Origin: Sphaeroforma arctica JP610
Lineage: Eukaryota; Opisthokonta; Ichthyosporea; Ichthyophonida
Length of the DNA stretch: 21,587 bases
Direction: 5' to 3'
Assembly (NCBI RefSeq): GCF_001186125.1
Contig: NW_014040486.1
Coordinates: forward strand, 109,037 to 130,623
In this document: positions 1-10,224 of the stretch, in pieces
Numbering within the stretch: the stretch's first letter is position 1
Layout of the letters: the number at the start of each line of letters is the position of its first letter
Notes under the pieces: model-generated
What the model was told of the DNA's origin: nothing
Seen by the model: the letters and a program-made list of their open reading frames with translations, nothing else
The model's database searches: none
Position numbers and translations under genes: made by a program

Positions 1-66
1 GTAAGACACTACCTGTACGACCGAACGGACGGTACGACACTACTGTGTGTATATACGGTAGGTAGT

Positions 67-106
<40 letters not shown>

Positions 107-168
107 TTAGCCCGATACCGATGTGAACTCCTCCCTGTAGGCTGAGTTGTACTTCATCTACTTGTCAG
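1..168 (+). other. Intron at window start
   Basis: The window opens with a consensus donor (GTAAGA) and the first good acceptor is TTGTCAG ending at 168. Exon 169-384 then starts in phase 0 in the frame of the DENND11-like gene. The intron includes the (TA)n run at 70-103. The upstream exon is not in the window. Confidence 0.5.
70..103. repeat. (TA)17 microsatellite
   Basis: Uninterrupted alternating T/A for 34 bases inside the first intron of the DENND11-like gene. Length is likely polymorphic. Confidence 0.95.
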
Positions 169-2197
169 AACGGTGTGCTCGAGTACTTAAACATGTCTAT
201 CTACACTTCTTCGCATGGGCAGTCGGACCAGGACACCTTGCCAGACCTTGTGGAAGAAACCAGCAGTGAAACCAGTGACCAGGGCATAGCCCTCACCGCC
301 ACGCCTGGCTGCCCACCAGAGCCCTCGCGACGGCGCAACCGACTGTGGCTGACACCCAACAGTCAAGAGCATGCGTACGCCAAGGTATGTGCCGTATGAG
401 TTTGTGATGATTTAATATAGGTCGGGGTGTGTGATGCGCGATATTTTCTCTCAGGCAGGTTGCAGTACGTCGTAGTACGGGTCTTACTTATAACCCGTGT
501 GAATGTGGGACTTGTGCAACGTACGGTATGCAGATACAGCCAATTTTCGGGAGCAATGGGCCAGCTATGTGTACGTACATACGCCAGCCAATCCACTAGC
601 ACCCGCTAAGGCTGTGCAGGCATGCATGCACTCACTCACCTCGCGTTATCCATTGCGAACTGGTCTCTACGTCTAATGCGCTTCAGTGCATCCGGTACTA
701 TGGGCCCGTCGTCTTCGTGCTGTGGAAACTGTTGCTGCTCAGAGCGAGGGTGCTGATATGGAGCCCCCCGCCCGTCACCGGTCTATGTAATCGTGTGCGA
801 GCCCTGGCTGTGTTAGTCAACCAGACCTTTCACACACGGACAGTCTCCAGCACACAGCCGGAAATGCTGTCACAACCGGGATCTGCTCGGCAGAGGTAGG
901 CCGATGTGTGTATGTTGAGTTGACTTTGAGACGATACACTTGAGTCTGCCGACATATAGTTAAGAGATGTATTGACAGGTTTGGTGTGTACAGGTGGTCT
1001 AAGGTGATCATGAGAGGTTGTTGTGTATACATTGAATGTGATCATCCGCCATGGTCAGTGTTCGTGACATTTTCCAGCGGTGCCATTCACCCTCTGCCTC
1101 TCGGATGTGAATGCGGAAGTGTGGGCGTCTACTTTCATGTATGTATCTGTGATGTGCACCTATGACCATACACTAGGAAGTGACATTGTGTAGTATCCTG
1201 TCTATACCCACAACGTCTGTTATTAAAAACATGCGGAAGTGTCTTAAATATATCTACAGCAATAGCTGCTTTGTCGCCGCTTCTCCGGCTCCGCCACATC
1301 TTAAGGTCGAAGGGTATTTCTTAGAGCCGAAAGGTATTGTTACAAACCCAATACAAGGAGAGCGCAACTTTGGGCGTCATCTACTCGCACGTGTATCAAC
1401 TGGCTGTAATCTGTAGCATAACGTTCCCACACGAGGTGTAATGCAGACCACCTGAGTAGTCTCTATTCACATCTGGGGTTGAGCATGATACCGGCTTACT
1501 ATGTTGCCTGTGCTCAGTATTGTTCCCAAGTACTCGACCAAACCTGACATGCGTATCGCATTATGATGTTCTGTTTTCTCTCGTCCTTACCCGTAGCTAC
1601 CGTGTGTCTCGCAACTCGTCACTGAACACCGCCGCGGCCAGCCAGAGTTCCGCAAAAGCCGACACGGTCGAAAGTTCATCCCTGCTGGATCGCAATACCG
1701 GTTTAGCCAGTTCGACTAGCGGTACACACGGCGGAAGGCCGGACCATCAATACAGTACAGGCGCACGCACATGCACAGGCATTGACGTCAACACAACCAC
1801 TATTAGCGCACACGCTTACATACAGCCGCAAGCGCCGCCTACGGTACCCTTGTTCCATGTGTCAATAGCGGATGCTGATAAGCTGGCAGGTAGGTTCAGT
1901 GTATCTCGGCCGACTAGTATGGGCGTGAGTGCAAATTGCGAGGGGGCTGTGTGGTGTCGGGGTGAGTATGTGCGAGCTTGTGACGGGGTGTGCGTACGCA
2001 ATGGACCTGTGTGTATGTACTTGAGCGGGTGTGCGTGGACGCATTTGACTCTGTGCACTGTGGCTTGCGCATGGACACTCACTTTGTCAGCTAGTGATTT
2101 CACGCGTGTCTGGACGTATCGGTTGTGTATTCTGTCGGCTGTGAATAAACAATCATTGTACAAGTCAACAAAATTTGTGTGTGTGTTTGTGTGTTTA

Positions 2198-2228
<31 letters not shown>

Positions 2229-3124
2229 GGTATATATATGTGTGTGTGTGCATGTCCGAATGTGACCCATTGAGGTGAGCTAAAGCAGGCAAATCACCTC
2301 CGTTTGGAAATTCAAACAGACTACGACGAAGAAGGAGGCGGGTTTATCGCATTCACCACGGACAAGATCTTCGAGCACAAACACAACTGCTACGACGTTT
2401 TCCTGGAGAATAGAGATCTAAAGTACGTCTCGCCCGAATTGGCTGCCACAGTAGGGCTGTACCCGTCGTCTGCCGATGTGATCCGATTTGAAAACGTATG
2501 TTTGGCTTGGTTCATGGGGAAGACTACAACCACTGAGTGCGTCTGCCTTTAATGCCTGGGAGTCTCTCATGTGCGTCTGCTTGACCCATGGTGGCGTATT
2601 TGATGTGTCACTGTTGCTGACTTATTCTCGCTGTATAAGTGGGCTTGGCGAGTCTGCTTGATACGTTCGCAGCGGTATATGTACGAACCTTACAAAGGCA
2701 TCTGTACCTCATTGCAATCTAGGGCCTCAATCTCGCTACACCCCGAATTACGCTGTAGGGATCAGAGTTATTTTTATTCAGTACAATTGCTTATCTGATG
2801 TATCAGCCACTCCCTCTGACACTCACAGCTAGCGATTACCGCAGTCGACAGGCGGAATCGGCTGCAGCCAGAGACATCCATGGAGAAGAGTTTATACACC
2901 AGGTAGGTGTCGTTGCTGTGCATGTATGTTGCCGGGAATCGGAAGAGTGCATGGGGACGCTTGGTATATATGGCATAACTGCTATATATATATATATATG
3001 TGTGTGTGTGTCTGTGTGTGTGTGTGTGACTGTGTATGTTAATCGTCACAGTGACTGTCAGTCGTACAGTTCGCAAGCGAGTGCAATCACACGCTTATTT
3101 GCGTCCAGCCGTAGAAATGTTTGA
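169..3124 (+). CDS. DENND11/LCHN-like DENN-domain protein, 3' part, spliced
   Basis: Exons by phase: 169-384, 687-895, 1597-1889, 2320-2495, 2807-2902, and less surely 3062-3124 (TGA stop). Phases 0, 2, 1, 0, 0 join without stops. Donors are GTATGT or GTAGGY. Bases 1-168 read as an intron (GTAAG..TGTCAG), so the 5' end lies outside the window. Exon 687-895 encodes FVLWKLLLLRARVLIWSPPP followed by a conserved Cys-Asn-Arg-Val, matching the LCHN pattern LWK-LLRKR-SPPPVG-C-RV. Exons 1597-1889 and 2320-2495 give PLFHVSIADADKLA, then FTTDKIFEHK and YDVFLENRD, like the family's FYVNVADI, CTTEKIFEEK and YDVYVDNQN. Exon 2807-2902 gives LTLTASDYRSRQAE, like the family's LKINSADREKYRRL. DENN proteins regulate Rab GTPases on membranes; DENND11 is a poorly characterised member. 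Roughly 100 Ser/Thr-rich residues separate the SPPP block from the next conserved block. The last exon is the weakest: a second frame there (..RPAVEMFEI, donor at 3130) is also open. Confidence 0.66.
2176..2250. repeat. Compound (GT)n(TA)n(TG)n(TA)n(TG)n microsatellite
   Basis: Alternating purine-pyrimidine blocks in the intron 1890-2319 of the DENND11-like gene. Both strands give spurious open frames here (Cys/Val/Tyr-rich or Thr/His-rich), which should not be annotated. Confidence 0.92.
2983..3028. repeat. Compound (TA)n(TG)n microsatellite
   Basis: (TA)n followed by (TG)n with one TC interruption, in the intron following exon 2807-2902. It has the same structure as the repeat at 2176-2250. 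Confidence 0.92.
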
Positions 3125-4766
3125 AATTGGTAGGTCTTGTGGTGTGGCTTCTGCGCGTAGGACAGTATAATTGCAACGGCACAATGACAACGGATCTCTG
3201 ATGAATGCCACCATTCTCTCACATACCTGACAACAGTATTGTACGTAGCATTCCCATGTGCAAAGCTAGCGTTGTGCATTACCTTTCGACACATAGTCTG
3301 CGTAGTATCTCATATGCAAAGCTTAAGTCTCACACACAGCCCACCGTATTAAACGGCACACAATTGCTGTACTTTAGAGATGGCACTTTCGCAATGCACA
3401 CAATCGTTGCACTTTAGAGACGGTACTATCGCAATGCGCTCGTCGTGTTCGTGTACACCTCACACATAGTAACCGTCTCAGTAGTTGGGCTCCGTTGTCA
3501 CAATACCTGCAAACCGTTTGACACGGCACATGGAGACCGCATCACAGGTCATCTTGTGGCTTTAGATGCAACAAGTACACGTGGCAGATCAGTGGTACCT
3601 CGCGTATGTGTCTTTCGCACAGGACAGTGTCTTGGACATCCGACTATGGGTCTCCTATCTAGGAGCGATAAACGTCAATTTAATTGAGTGGGACGCTGTG
3701 CGAACTGATGTGTAATCCGGTTTGGCTCGCCATGCGTAAGATATAATCAAATGAATGAGGCATTTGCTAACTAATGAATATCAGGGTAGAGCTCGCCAGG
3801 CGATGATAGAATTTAATGGGACGCGTTTCAACGCAATAAATATCCTGGTATTGCACGACACGCGCATGTCTCAAATCAGTTGCGACTTTCGAATCGGTTG
3901 CCAACTTACTAAACGGGCTTAGTGTTCTCGTGACAGAGGGTAAAGCCTAGTAATATGCGTCTTACACAGTAAACGACATTGGCCATACCATCGTGGTTAC
4001 CTACATATTCGCCTGGTGAGCAACGTCTACCATGTCGACTGCCCTGTGAAATAAGGCAGAGGGCAGGACACCTCACAATACTAGGCAGCAGATCATTCAT
4101 TTATCGACTGTATACTTCTTCTTCCCTGCCCTTGACAGTTTCTTCGCCGATCTCAATCACACTCTGTTCGTGACACTCTTGGAAGCGTCATTATCGGACA
4201 CAAAGAGGTGTGCACCTATTCCCTGTGAACGCACTTTTCGTATCCTTTTTTATTTTGTTTTTGTTTTTTCTACAACATTTGAGCTTCTGAGTAGTGTAGT
4301 CCAGTGGTTTGAGATGTGCACTCTAATTGACATGTTTTGATTAACAAATGGTTTAATTGGTAATGACATCCTAATTGGCATTGATTGAAACGCGCTGCCT
4401 GTTGTCCGCTCTGAAGAGCACAAATTGAACTATCCTGCGAAAGTTTAGTTGCGTGATGAAATGAAAGGAAGTTATATAATTAGATCTGCAATATACCATC
4501 AGTAGTTTGTAGGTACGCGATCGCCAATGTATTTGTGTCGTTTGTTCCACACTACTTGTTTAGTATCTACGGAACGTTTGCTTTGGCTGCGTACGGTCTC
4601 GGTTAGTACAACCGCAGCTATACTTGCAAAGGGGTATTTTCATTCACGCTATTCCGCGCTGCTGCGTCTGCAATAGATAGCGAATACCGTACTACACCCA
4701 CACCAATCGTCCCATTTATTTGGACAGCCATATCATACTGAATTTATGCTACTGCTCCAACCTGCC
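3125..4766. other. Intergenic region, no supported gene
   Basis: Open frames here are short and show no motif or codon pattern I trust. It holds a 40-bp tandem repeat at 3357-3436 and a possible + strand poly(A) signal AATAAA at 3835-3840, which could serve the DENND11-like gene if further exons exist. A T-rich stretch lies at about 4240-4270. Confidence 0.5.
3357..3436. repeat. Two tandem copies of a 40-bp unit
   Basis: Unit 1 is 3357-3396 and unit 2 is 3397-3436. Both begin CACACAAT, share CACTTTAGAGA or TACTTTAGAGA in the middle, and end ATCGCAATG or TTCGCAATG. The copies differ at a handful of positions. Confidence 0.85.
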
Positions 4767-6132
4767 ATGGCTCTGATACAATTGACCATATACCTGGTCT
4801 CATTTTTCTGGTCAGGCTATACCTCCGAAGTATGCAGCACCGTGGCTTCCAGTGGAGTGAGCGAGCCTTTGTCCTCGCCGTTTCACGGCTCTATGACATC
4901 CCTGTGCAATACGAAGTTGATGCACGTGGTACAATGGTCTGTGCCGCTATGCTGTGCTGTCCAACTGTGTGGCAAGGGATATTGTAAACCCGTGATCAAC
5001 AGACTGTCCCGATGTATGTGGCGGTATGTGGGTGAAAAGCATCCAACCTGTTTGCAAACAATGGAAGAGTCTTCCCAGATAACCCTTCCCACAATGGCCC
5101 CAGTATCCTGCCGAGACGTATTCGGCCTTCGCTATCACCGTCTCACGTTTCGCCGACTTATCTGTGCGATTCGAAGCTGCTACATGCGGCCCACTGGTGC
5201 GTGCCGCATTGCTGTGTTGTAGTGCAGAATTCAAGAGATGCCATAACTGACTGTGGCACAGGATGACATATCTAGGAGATCCTTCCGTAGTTGAAGCCAG
5301 GTGAAAACAATGCATCCTTTTTAGACATCAAGAAAAAGGAGACAGCTCTTCTAACACTTAGGAGTAAAACTCGGGTTGAGATATCTAGCCTGTGACGTTT
5401 TGAAACGACTCCTGCAGCGGTGATTGAAGTTTCTTGACGGTAGCTTGAAGGATTGTAGGATGAGAAGATCAATGTAAAACCCGGTTAATGTCAAACGTTT
5501 TGTCTCGATTCTTAACAAAACCAGCACCTGATCGGACAAGCTGGACATCTGGTCTACAAGATAAATCGGGTTTGCTTGGAACCACAGTACCCGTTGCTGA
5601 CTTACTTCTGTATGCCTTACTGGAATCGACAGAATGCAAACCTACTGATGTAGTAAACCATCCGCACTTGCAGTTGTGGCTTGTCAAGGTTGCAATGCAA
5701 GACTGAACTATTACCAAGGGCTGATGGAGATGACAGGCAGAGCTCTGTTTCGCTTATGGTTGTAGCTCAAATTGTACTCGCACGTAATACCTGTGATTTG
5801 ATCAGTACAGATTAACTGTCTTCATCGCTCCCCCTCCGTGTCAGGAACTGAATCATACTGCACCGGGTTCAACTCAAATTAATGACCTTTTTTTGATACC
5901 CGAGGTTATTTCTTGTGGTGATGCCTACATAACAAAACATTGGTTAAATGATGCAACATGCACATTTGATACAGACGGAAAGGTGGCATCCATCACAAAT
6001 AATAAACTGTATGGTGTTAAGTATAACTTTGCATGGCCTATGCAGGCAATCATGGTCAAAGCAACCAATTACAAACCCTCCAACAAACTCGCGACAGCCA
6101 AAAAAAACTGGGCCAGACGCGCGTCGAGATAG
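4767..6132 (+). CDS. GST-fold protein (eEF1Bgamma / aminoacyl-tRNA-synthetase-appendage-like), spliced, partly resolved
   Basis: Pieces in order: possible first exon from ATG 4767 (strand-like LIQLTIYL); exon 4838-4983 (HRGFQWSERAFVLAVSRLYD then IPVQYEV: helix 1 and strand 2 of a thioredoxin-like GST N domain), phase 0 in, phase 2 out; exon 5262-5300 (MTYLGDPSVVEA, typical of GST helix 3/4), phase 2 in and out; exon around 5464-5689 with a GST C-domain signature (LLGTTVPVADLLLYALLES then HPHLQLWLVK); probable terminal exon 5845-6132 ending ..NWARRASR and TAG, which I do not recognise. The join from 5300 to 5464 is missing an exon, and the donor near 5690 (GTTGCA) is weak. GST-like domains of this type occur in eEF1Bgamma and in several tRNA synthetases and their cofactors, where they mediate complex assembly; which family this is cannot be told. 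Poly(A) signal at 6180. Confidence 0.45.
4838..4983 (+). other. GST N-domain exon, copy 1
   Basis: Acceptor ATGCAG ends at 4837 and the exon opens in phase 0. A GTAAAC donor at 4984 leaves phase 2, which matches the start of exon 5262-5300. Residues RAFVLAVSRLYDIPVQYEV fit GST helix 1 and strand 2, followed by VCAAMLCC. Confidence 0.5.
5104..5220 (+). repeat. Diverged duplicate of the GST N-domain exon, copy 2
   Basis: Acceptor CCCCAG ends at 5103 and the frame opens in phase 0, as in copy 1. Bases 5134-5220 align without gaps to 4874-4960, with about 61 of 87 identical by my count. The encoded segment SAFAITVSRFADLSVRFEA aligns to RAFVLAVSRLYDIPVQYEV, and both copies end in (V)xAA(L/M)LCC. 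I found no good phase-2 donor after this copy, so it may be a mutually exclusive exon or a decaying one. Confidence 0.55.
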
Positions 6133-6179
6133 CCTTAGCGTAACTATTGAAACTTCACAACTTTAGCTGCGAGCCTAGC

Positions 6180-6185
6180 AATAAA
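6180..6185 (+). terminator. Poly(A) signal of the GST-like gene
   Basis: AATAAA lies 48 bp after the TAG that closes the probable terminal exon at 6132. Confidence 0.5.
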
Positions 6186-6195
6186 CTACATACAA

Positions 6196-6201
6196 TTTAT
6201 T
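6196..6201 (-). terminator. Poly(A) signal of the VWC-Kazal gene
   Basis: TTTATT on + reads AATAAA on -, about 120 bp downstream of the stop codon of the - strand gene ending at 6321. It lies only 10 bp beyond the + strand signal of the convergent neighbour. Confidence 0.5.
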
Positions 6202-6320
6202 GGATATTTGAAAATGCAGATACACTGAATTTTTTACCTCGCTTCCTGGCTTGATGCAGGAAGTGATACCACTCGGTCTGGGTTTGTAATATTGAACTCC
6301 TGATGTGCAACACCACAACA

Positions 6321-7205
6321 TTATATACTAGCTGTCACTGTTGCTTCTTCTGTCTTTTGTGGCTCATCGTTTGCAATAACAGGGTCAGGCTCTACTTCAT
6401 CTTTCATCGAGGAAGCGATGATACTCTCCATGTTAACTGTCGAATTACCATATGTGCTATTTGTTCCAGATAAAGAGCTCGCATAGCTCGAGTTATCACT
6501 GTGGCTTGAATACCTGTCGCCGAACAACTGCTCACGCCTAGTCTGCTTTTCATCGTTTTTGGTCCTTTTCCAAGCTATTCCAGCCAGAACCACAACGAGG
6601 CACAACACTAATAGAACAGTAATACTGATAAACAAAACACTGTCATTTGAACCACTGGAGCTTTCAGTTGTTGTCGTAGTTGTATTTTCTTGCTGGTTTT
6701 CTGCAGTACTCGTAGTCGGTTGCGCACAAGCACCTCCGTGTGCGATGGAATCTACATGGCCAGCCAAACAGTTTTGCCTGGTGAATGCGCACTGGGTGGG
6801 GTAGGTGATTCCGGACGCCGAGCATACTGGTGTACCCGTATTGGGGTTGCAGCCTTGATTGGTAATTGAGCAGTATTCTTCATTGGAGATGCACTCGTCA
6901 CAACACGATCCAAGTGCTTTATATTTCTGCTTACCGTCCTTACAGGTCTTCACAACACATGGTGTGGTAGAATAGCACACGTGGTCGGGGTGACCCTTGA
7001 TAACCTGACAAAAACATGTCATGCAGGTCGTGGTCCATGTTTCACCCTCACCATAGGTCTCCCCATCCATTGCACACACCGGATTGCCCTGTAGTGCAGT
7101 ATCTCCAGTCACCGTACTTTGACGCTTGCTGAGGTGATTGAGAGAGGTGCCCGAGGAGAAGGCCGTGGCCACCGCCAAGAATACAGCCAATGTTCTACAA
7201 AGCAT
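6321..7205 (-). CDS. Type I membrane protein with VWC and Kazal domains
   Basis: An intact single-exon frame of 294 codons, ATG at 7205, TAA at 6321. Signal peptide about 1-20 (hydrophobic LAVFLAVATAF), then a dibasic KR at 28-29. VWC domain at about 44-105, with all ten cysteines in the usual order (C44, C61, C64, C66, C77, C83, C88, C101-C102, C105) and the DGETYGEGETW start. Kazal domain at about 112-160: C112, C119, C128, Y135, C139, C146, C160, ending HGGAC. Thr/Ser-rich stalk at 163-188, membrane helix at about 190-212, stop-transfer KRTK, then an 80-residue Ser-rich cytoplasmic tail. VWC domains commonly bind TGF-beta/BMP-type ligands or matrix. Kazal domains inhibit serine proteases, but the residue at the usual P1 position (second after C119) is Pro, so inhibition of trypsin-like enzymes is doubtful. 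Probable role: surface or matrix-facing adhesion or signalling protein (inference). Convergent with the GST-like gene. Confidence 0.9.
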   Translation of the reverse strand: MLCRTLAVFLAVATAFSSGTSLNHLSKRQSTVTGDTALQGNPVCAMDGETYGEGETWTTTCMTCFCQVIKGHPDHVCYSTTPCVVKTCKDGKQKYKALGSCCDECISNEEYCSITNQGCNPNTGTPVCSASGITYPTQCAFTRQNCLAGHVDSIAHGGACAQPTTSTAENQQENTTTTTTESSSGSNDSVLFISITVLLVLCLVVVLAGIAWKRTKNDEKQTRREQLFGDRYSSHSDNSSYASSLSGTNSTYGNSTVNMESIIASSMKDEVEPDPVIANDEPQKTEEATVTASI

Positions 7206-8154
7206 GTTGCTAGATACTTTGTATTCCGTGGTTTAAGTAGTAGTCACTTATTGAAAGTGTAACTCTACTCGTAGTGATGAAGTGCAACGCTGAATTTATA
7301 TGCAAATAGTGGTATAGCTATAAGCTTTTTTATCACATTGTAACACACAAGAGCGGGAATGAGATGTAAATAAACATTTTCAAATCTGTATGACTAATTT
7401 TAAAAAACCTTCTAAAGATTTAAGCATTACATTCTTCGTGAATATCTCTGGCAATTGAGCCGGTTGTGTAACCATTGACTTTGCTGAAAATGGCTGACTC
7501 ATTTAAAACTAGCCATTCTGATCATCTCAATTTTAAAAATATTCTCGAAATCAATTGTCGGCAATGGGAATACTAAAAAATTGATTTAGTACATATGTAC
7601 CGCGGGCGCGGAATGGTGCACCGACGTAGGGATAATATTATTTATTTCAAAAATCAGATAAATAAACCTGTTCTAGTCTAATTTATTAGTTGAGTTAAGC
7701 TAGTCTTACACATAGTGGCATTTTGGGACACGAAATACCAAATATAAATAAAAAAATAAATACAATACAGGTGCTTTACGACAAGCAACTTGTTTGTATT
7801 TGATTTTGCACGCGTATGTAGCGTGCACAAGCATATTTAAGTTGTCAACTGTACACACTGACCACATACTAACCAAACAATTGAACTAGCAGGGCTCCTA
7901 ACAGTGGTCGCTGATTATCTTACCTAGGCCTTTTACTTCTTGTTAAGTTCATATACTTGTTTATCAGTGGTAGCTAGTACATACATAGTGGTGGTAAGGT
8001 TATATAGTAGGTTTACATCATTTACTGCACGTCATCTTAGCGATCACAGTCACAGTCACTTACTTTGTAGACAGTATTAGACTGAGATTAGAGAGGGGTA
8101 GTATAGTTTATGAGACACCACCGAAATGGGCTCTAATTGACATCACCTGTCGCA
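7206..8154. other. AT-rich intergenic region upstream of the VWC-Kazal gene
   Basis: No credible open frame on either strand. It must hold the promoter of the - strand gene starting at 7205, but I see no element that can be assigned with confidence. Confidence 0.5.
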
Positions 8155-8749
8155 ATGGCTGGAGAAGGCGGTGAGAATGGGTAAAATGACGGGTCAATTG
8201 ACAACCATGTATCTGATTCTGAAGATAACATGAAACATGTTCTATTGCCATCAATACAAGCACTCCGCAAGAAGAGACGCAGAGTATCGGTAAGTAGTAG
8301 TAGTATGAACAGCAGCGCTGGCAGTCATATTTTTAATTGGAGGGACAGTGTCACAACTCACAAATAGCAAGACTTACAGCAACCATGTTTGAGATCAAAT
8401 CCATCGCAAAAACACAATTCGATGGTTCATTGCGAATCATTCGTTCGATGCAATGAATATAACATATCTCCCTGCACAATCAATCAGAGCTTATAAGAAT
8501 GGTCAACAACTAGCTAAATATATGCAATGAGTAGCAGACAACACACCTCTGCGCGCAAATACAAGCAACACTCGCAGCAACACACAGTCTATCCCATCAA
8601 CCAAACGAAAAGGTACACGAAAACTCAATACAACTACGAAAACACGATATGAGTACAATAATCAGAAGGCATATGCACGAGCGCGGAATACAGTTACTGT
8701 AGAAATATGGCCTCCGGCCAGTCTAAAATATCAAGATCAAATGAGATAA
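8155..8749 (+). pseudogene. Possible broken gene with a basic nuclear-signal-like motif
   Basis: ATG at 8155 opens a frame that meets TAA at 8182-8184, then continues for 35 codons (VSDSEDNMKHVLLPSIQALR, then KKRRRVS) to a consensus donor GTAAGT at 8290. A second stretch at 8393-8749 is open for 118 codons apart from one TGA at 8528-8530 and includes IRWFIANHSFDAMN and later Lys/Arg/Thr-rich sequence (STKRKGTRKL, ARARNTVTVEIW). The acidic-then-basic layout resembles the N-terminus of a nuclear or transposase-like protein, but I cannot name a family. The two pieces may not belong together. Confidence 0.25.
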
Positions 8750-10180
8750 CACATTGGTTTTTATTTGTATTTAAACCAATTTAATACAAGTTCTTTTTCC
8801 AATATTTTCCAAAGCGTTCTAAATTCACATTTACTTGGACCTATTTGAGACAATAGATGTAGGATGTTATAAACTAAATTTTATATTCTCTGAACTACTA
8901 CTTACAGATTTTGGTCTTCCCGCCATTCTCCAAATCCAATAAGCCTTTCTCTTCTTTTTTTTAATAACTTTTCTTCAGATGGATCTTTATTTGTATTAGC
9001 TAGGGTATTAACGTAATTTACATTCTTATGTCTATCTACAAATTAGGAATGTGGTCATGAACACTTAATAATTCTAGTGGAAATTATTCAATAAAGAACA
9101 GCTAGAGGTACGTCCTGTGTGATCGAGGATAATAGGGCTCGTACTAAGAGGCATTCCCGATCATTCTTACACAAGCTACCACTGCTAAATCATAACTGAC
9201 TTATATTGTATATTAGTTTATTTAACATAGTTTAAAACAGAAATATCTATGTGGGGGCGGGCTGTGCCGGATATATTAAATAGCTATACATTCCGAACTA
9301 TACAATATGCTTTCAAAGTCAACAATACTTGTGTGCTCTTTTTAGGAGGCCACGTACAGACTGTGCAAATAAGGCATCCATGTTTACTGTCTATCGAAAT
9401 AGAGGTGAGGATAAAAACATATACGAAACGAATTGAATAATATAAATTCCGAAGACACCCGTGTTATCGCTTGTGGCGCGTGGGGGTGTGAATTTGACGG
9501 GATATTAAGGTAGAAAATGGGAAATAGACCCCAAGTCCGTTACATTTATTACAGGTATAAATGGTTATGGTTGTCATTATCTCTCAAAGGTTGATATAGC
9601 TTTCTATATTAGACAAGGTTGGACTATAAAAGGTTAAGAAAATATATCAACAAGGTATTTACACCCTGACGGGGAGAGTCCGAGAATAGCCCCGATTCGG
9701 AGATATTGGTCGAGTTTCAGCCTCATTCGCTCAATACTGAAGGATTAAATACATTATGAGATGCTTAAAAAAAAATACAGGCATGATGAGACAGCAATAG
9801 TAGATATGAATCACGTGAGCTTGTGAGAAGTTAGTCTCTGTACAAAAAGAATGTTCAGAAATCTAAAGCAATACATCTTTGTGCGGAGCTTGATGGCTGC
9901 GCACCTGCCCTGGCGCTGTGTAGTTGTGCGCATTAATTTTCAAATTTGTAAACACAGGCGTCTACATAGCCGGCTGGCTATTTCACATCTTGGCTTGGAA
10001 AAGCTGTGGCATGGTTGATGGGATAAGTGTGGGCTTTGAGTGGGCTTTGTGGTCTGTGGCTGACTGGCTGTGAGGTGTGGTTCGGAAATATTTGGCCCTG
10101 GTATTTTGTTTCGAAATAATATTAAATATCCCCTCAATACGTACATAAGCCGTAAATAATTCATAAGCCTACTGCAGCCT
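8750..10180. other. AT-rich region without a supported gene
   Basis: Only short, unconvincing open frames. There is a small set of overlapping inverted repeats at 9670-9701 and a G/T-rich stretch at about 10015-10085. No LTR, tRNA or coding motif was recognised. Confidence 0.5.
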
Positions 10181-10224
10181 CCACTCTCAGTAGTAGTGGC
10201 CTACCCTACGCCGGCTCTTGTGCT

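Noticed and set aside
1520-2292. Long open frames on both strands over 1520-2292
   Set aside because: The + frame is real only for exon 1597-1889; the rest, and all of the - strand frame, is translated microsatellite and intron sequence.
2496-2806. Alternative acceptors at 2828, 2832 and 2844 for the DENND11-like exon
   Set aside because: They give the wrong phase or lose the conserved LTLTASDYR block. The acceptor ending at 2806 keeps phase 0 and the similarity.
9940-10164. - strand 74-codon frame, Ser/Pro/Gln-rich
   Set aside because: Low-complexity translation of a G/T-rich stretch, with no start context, motif or neighbour to support it.
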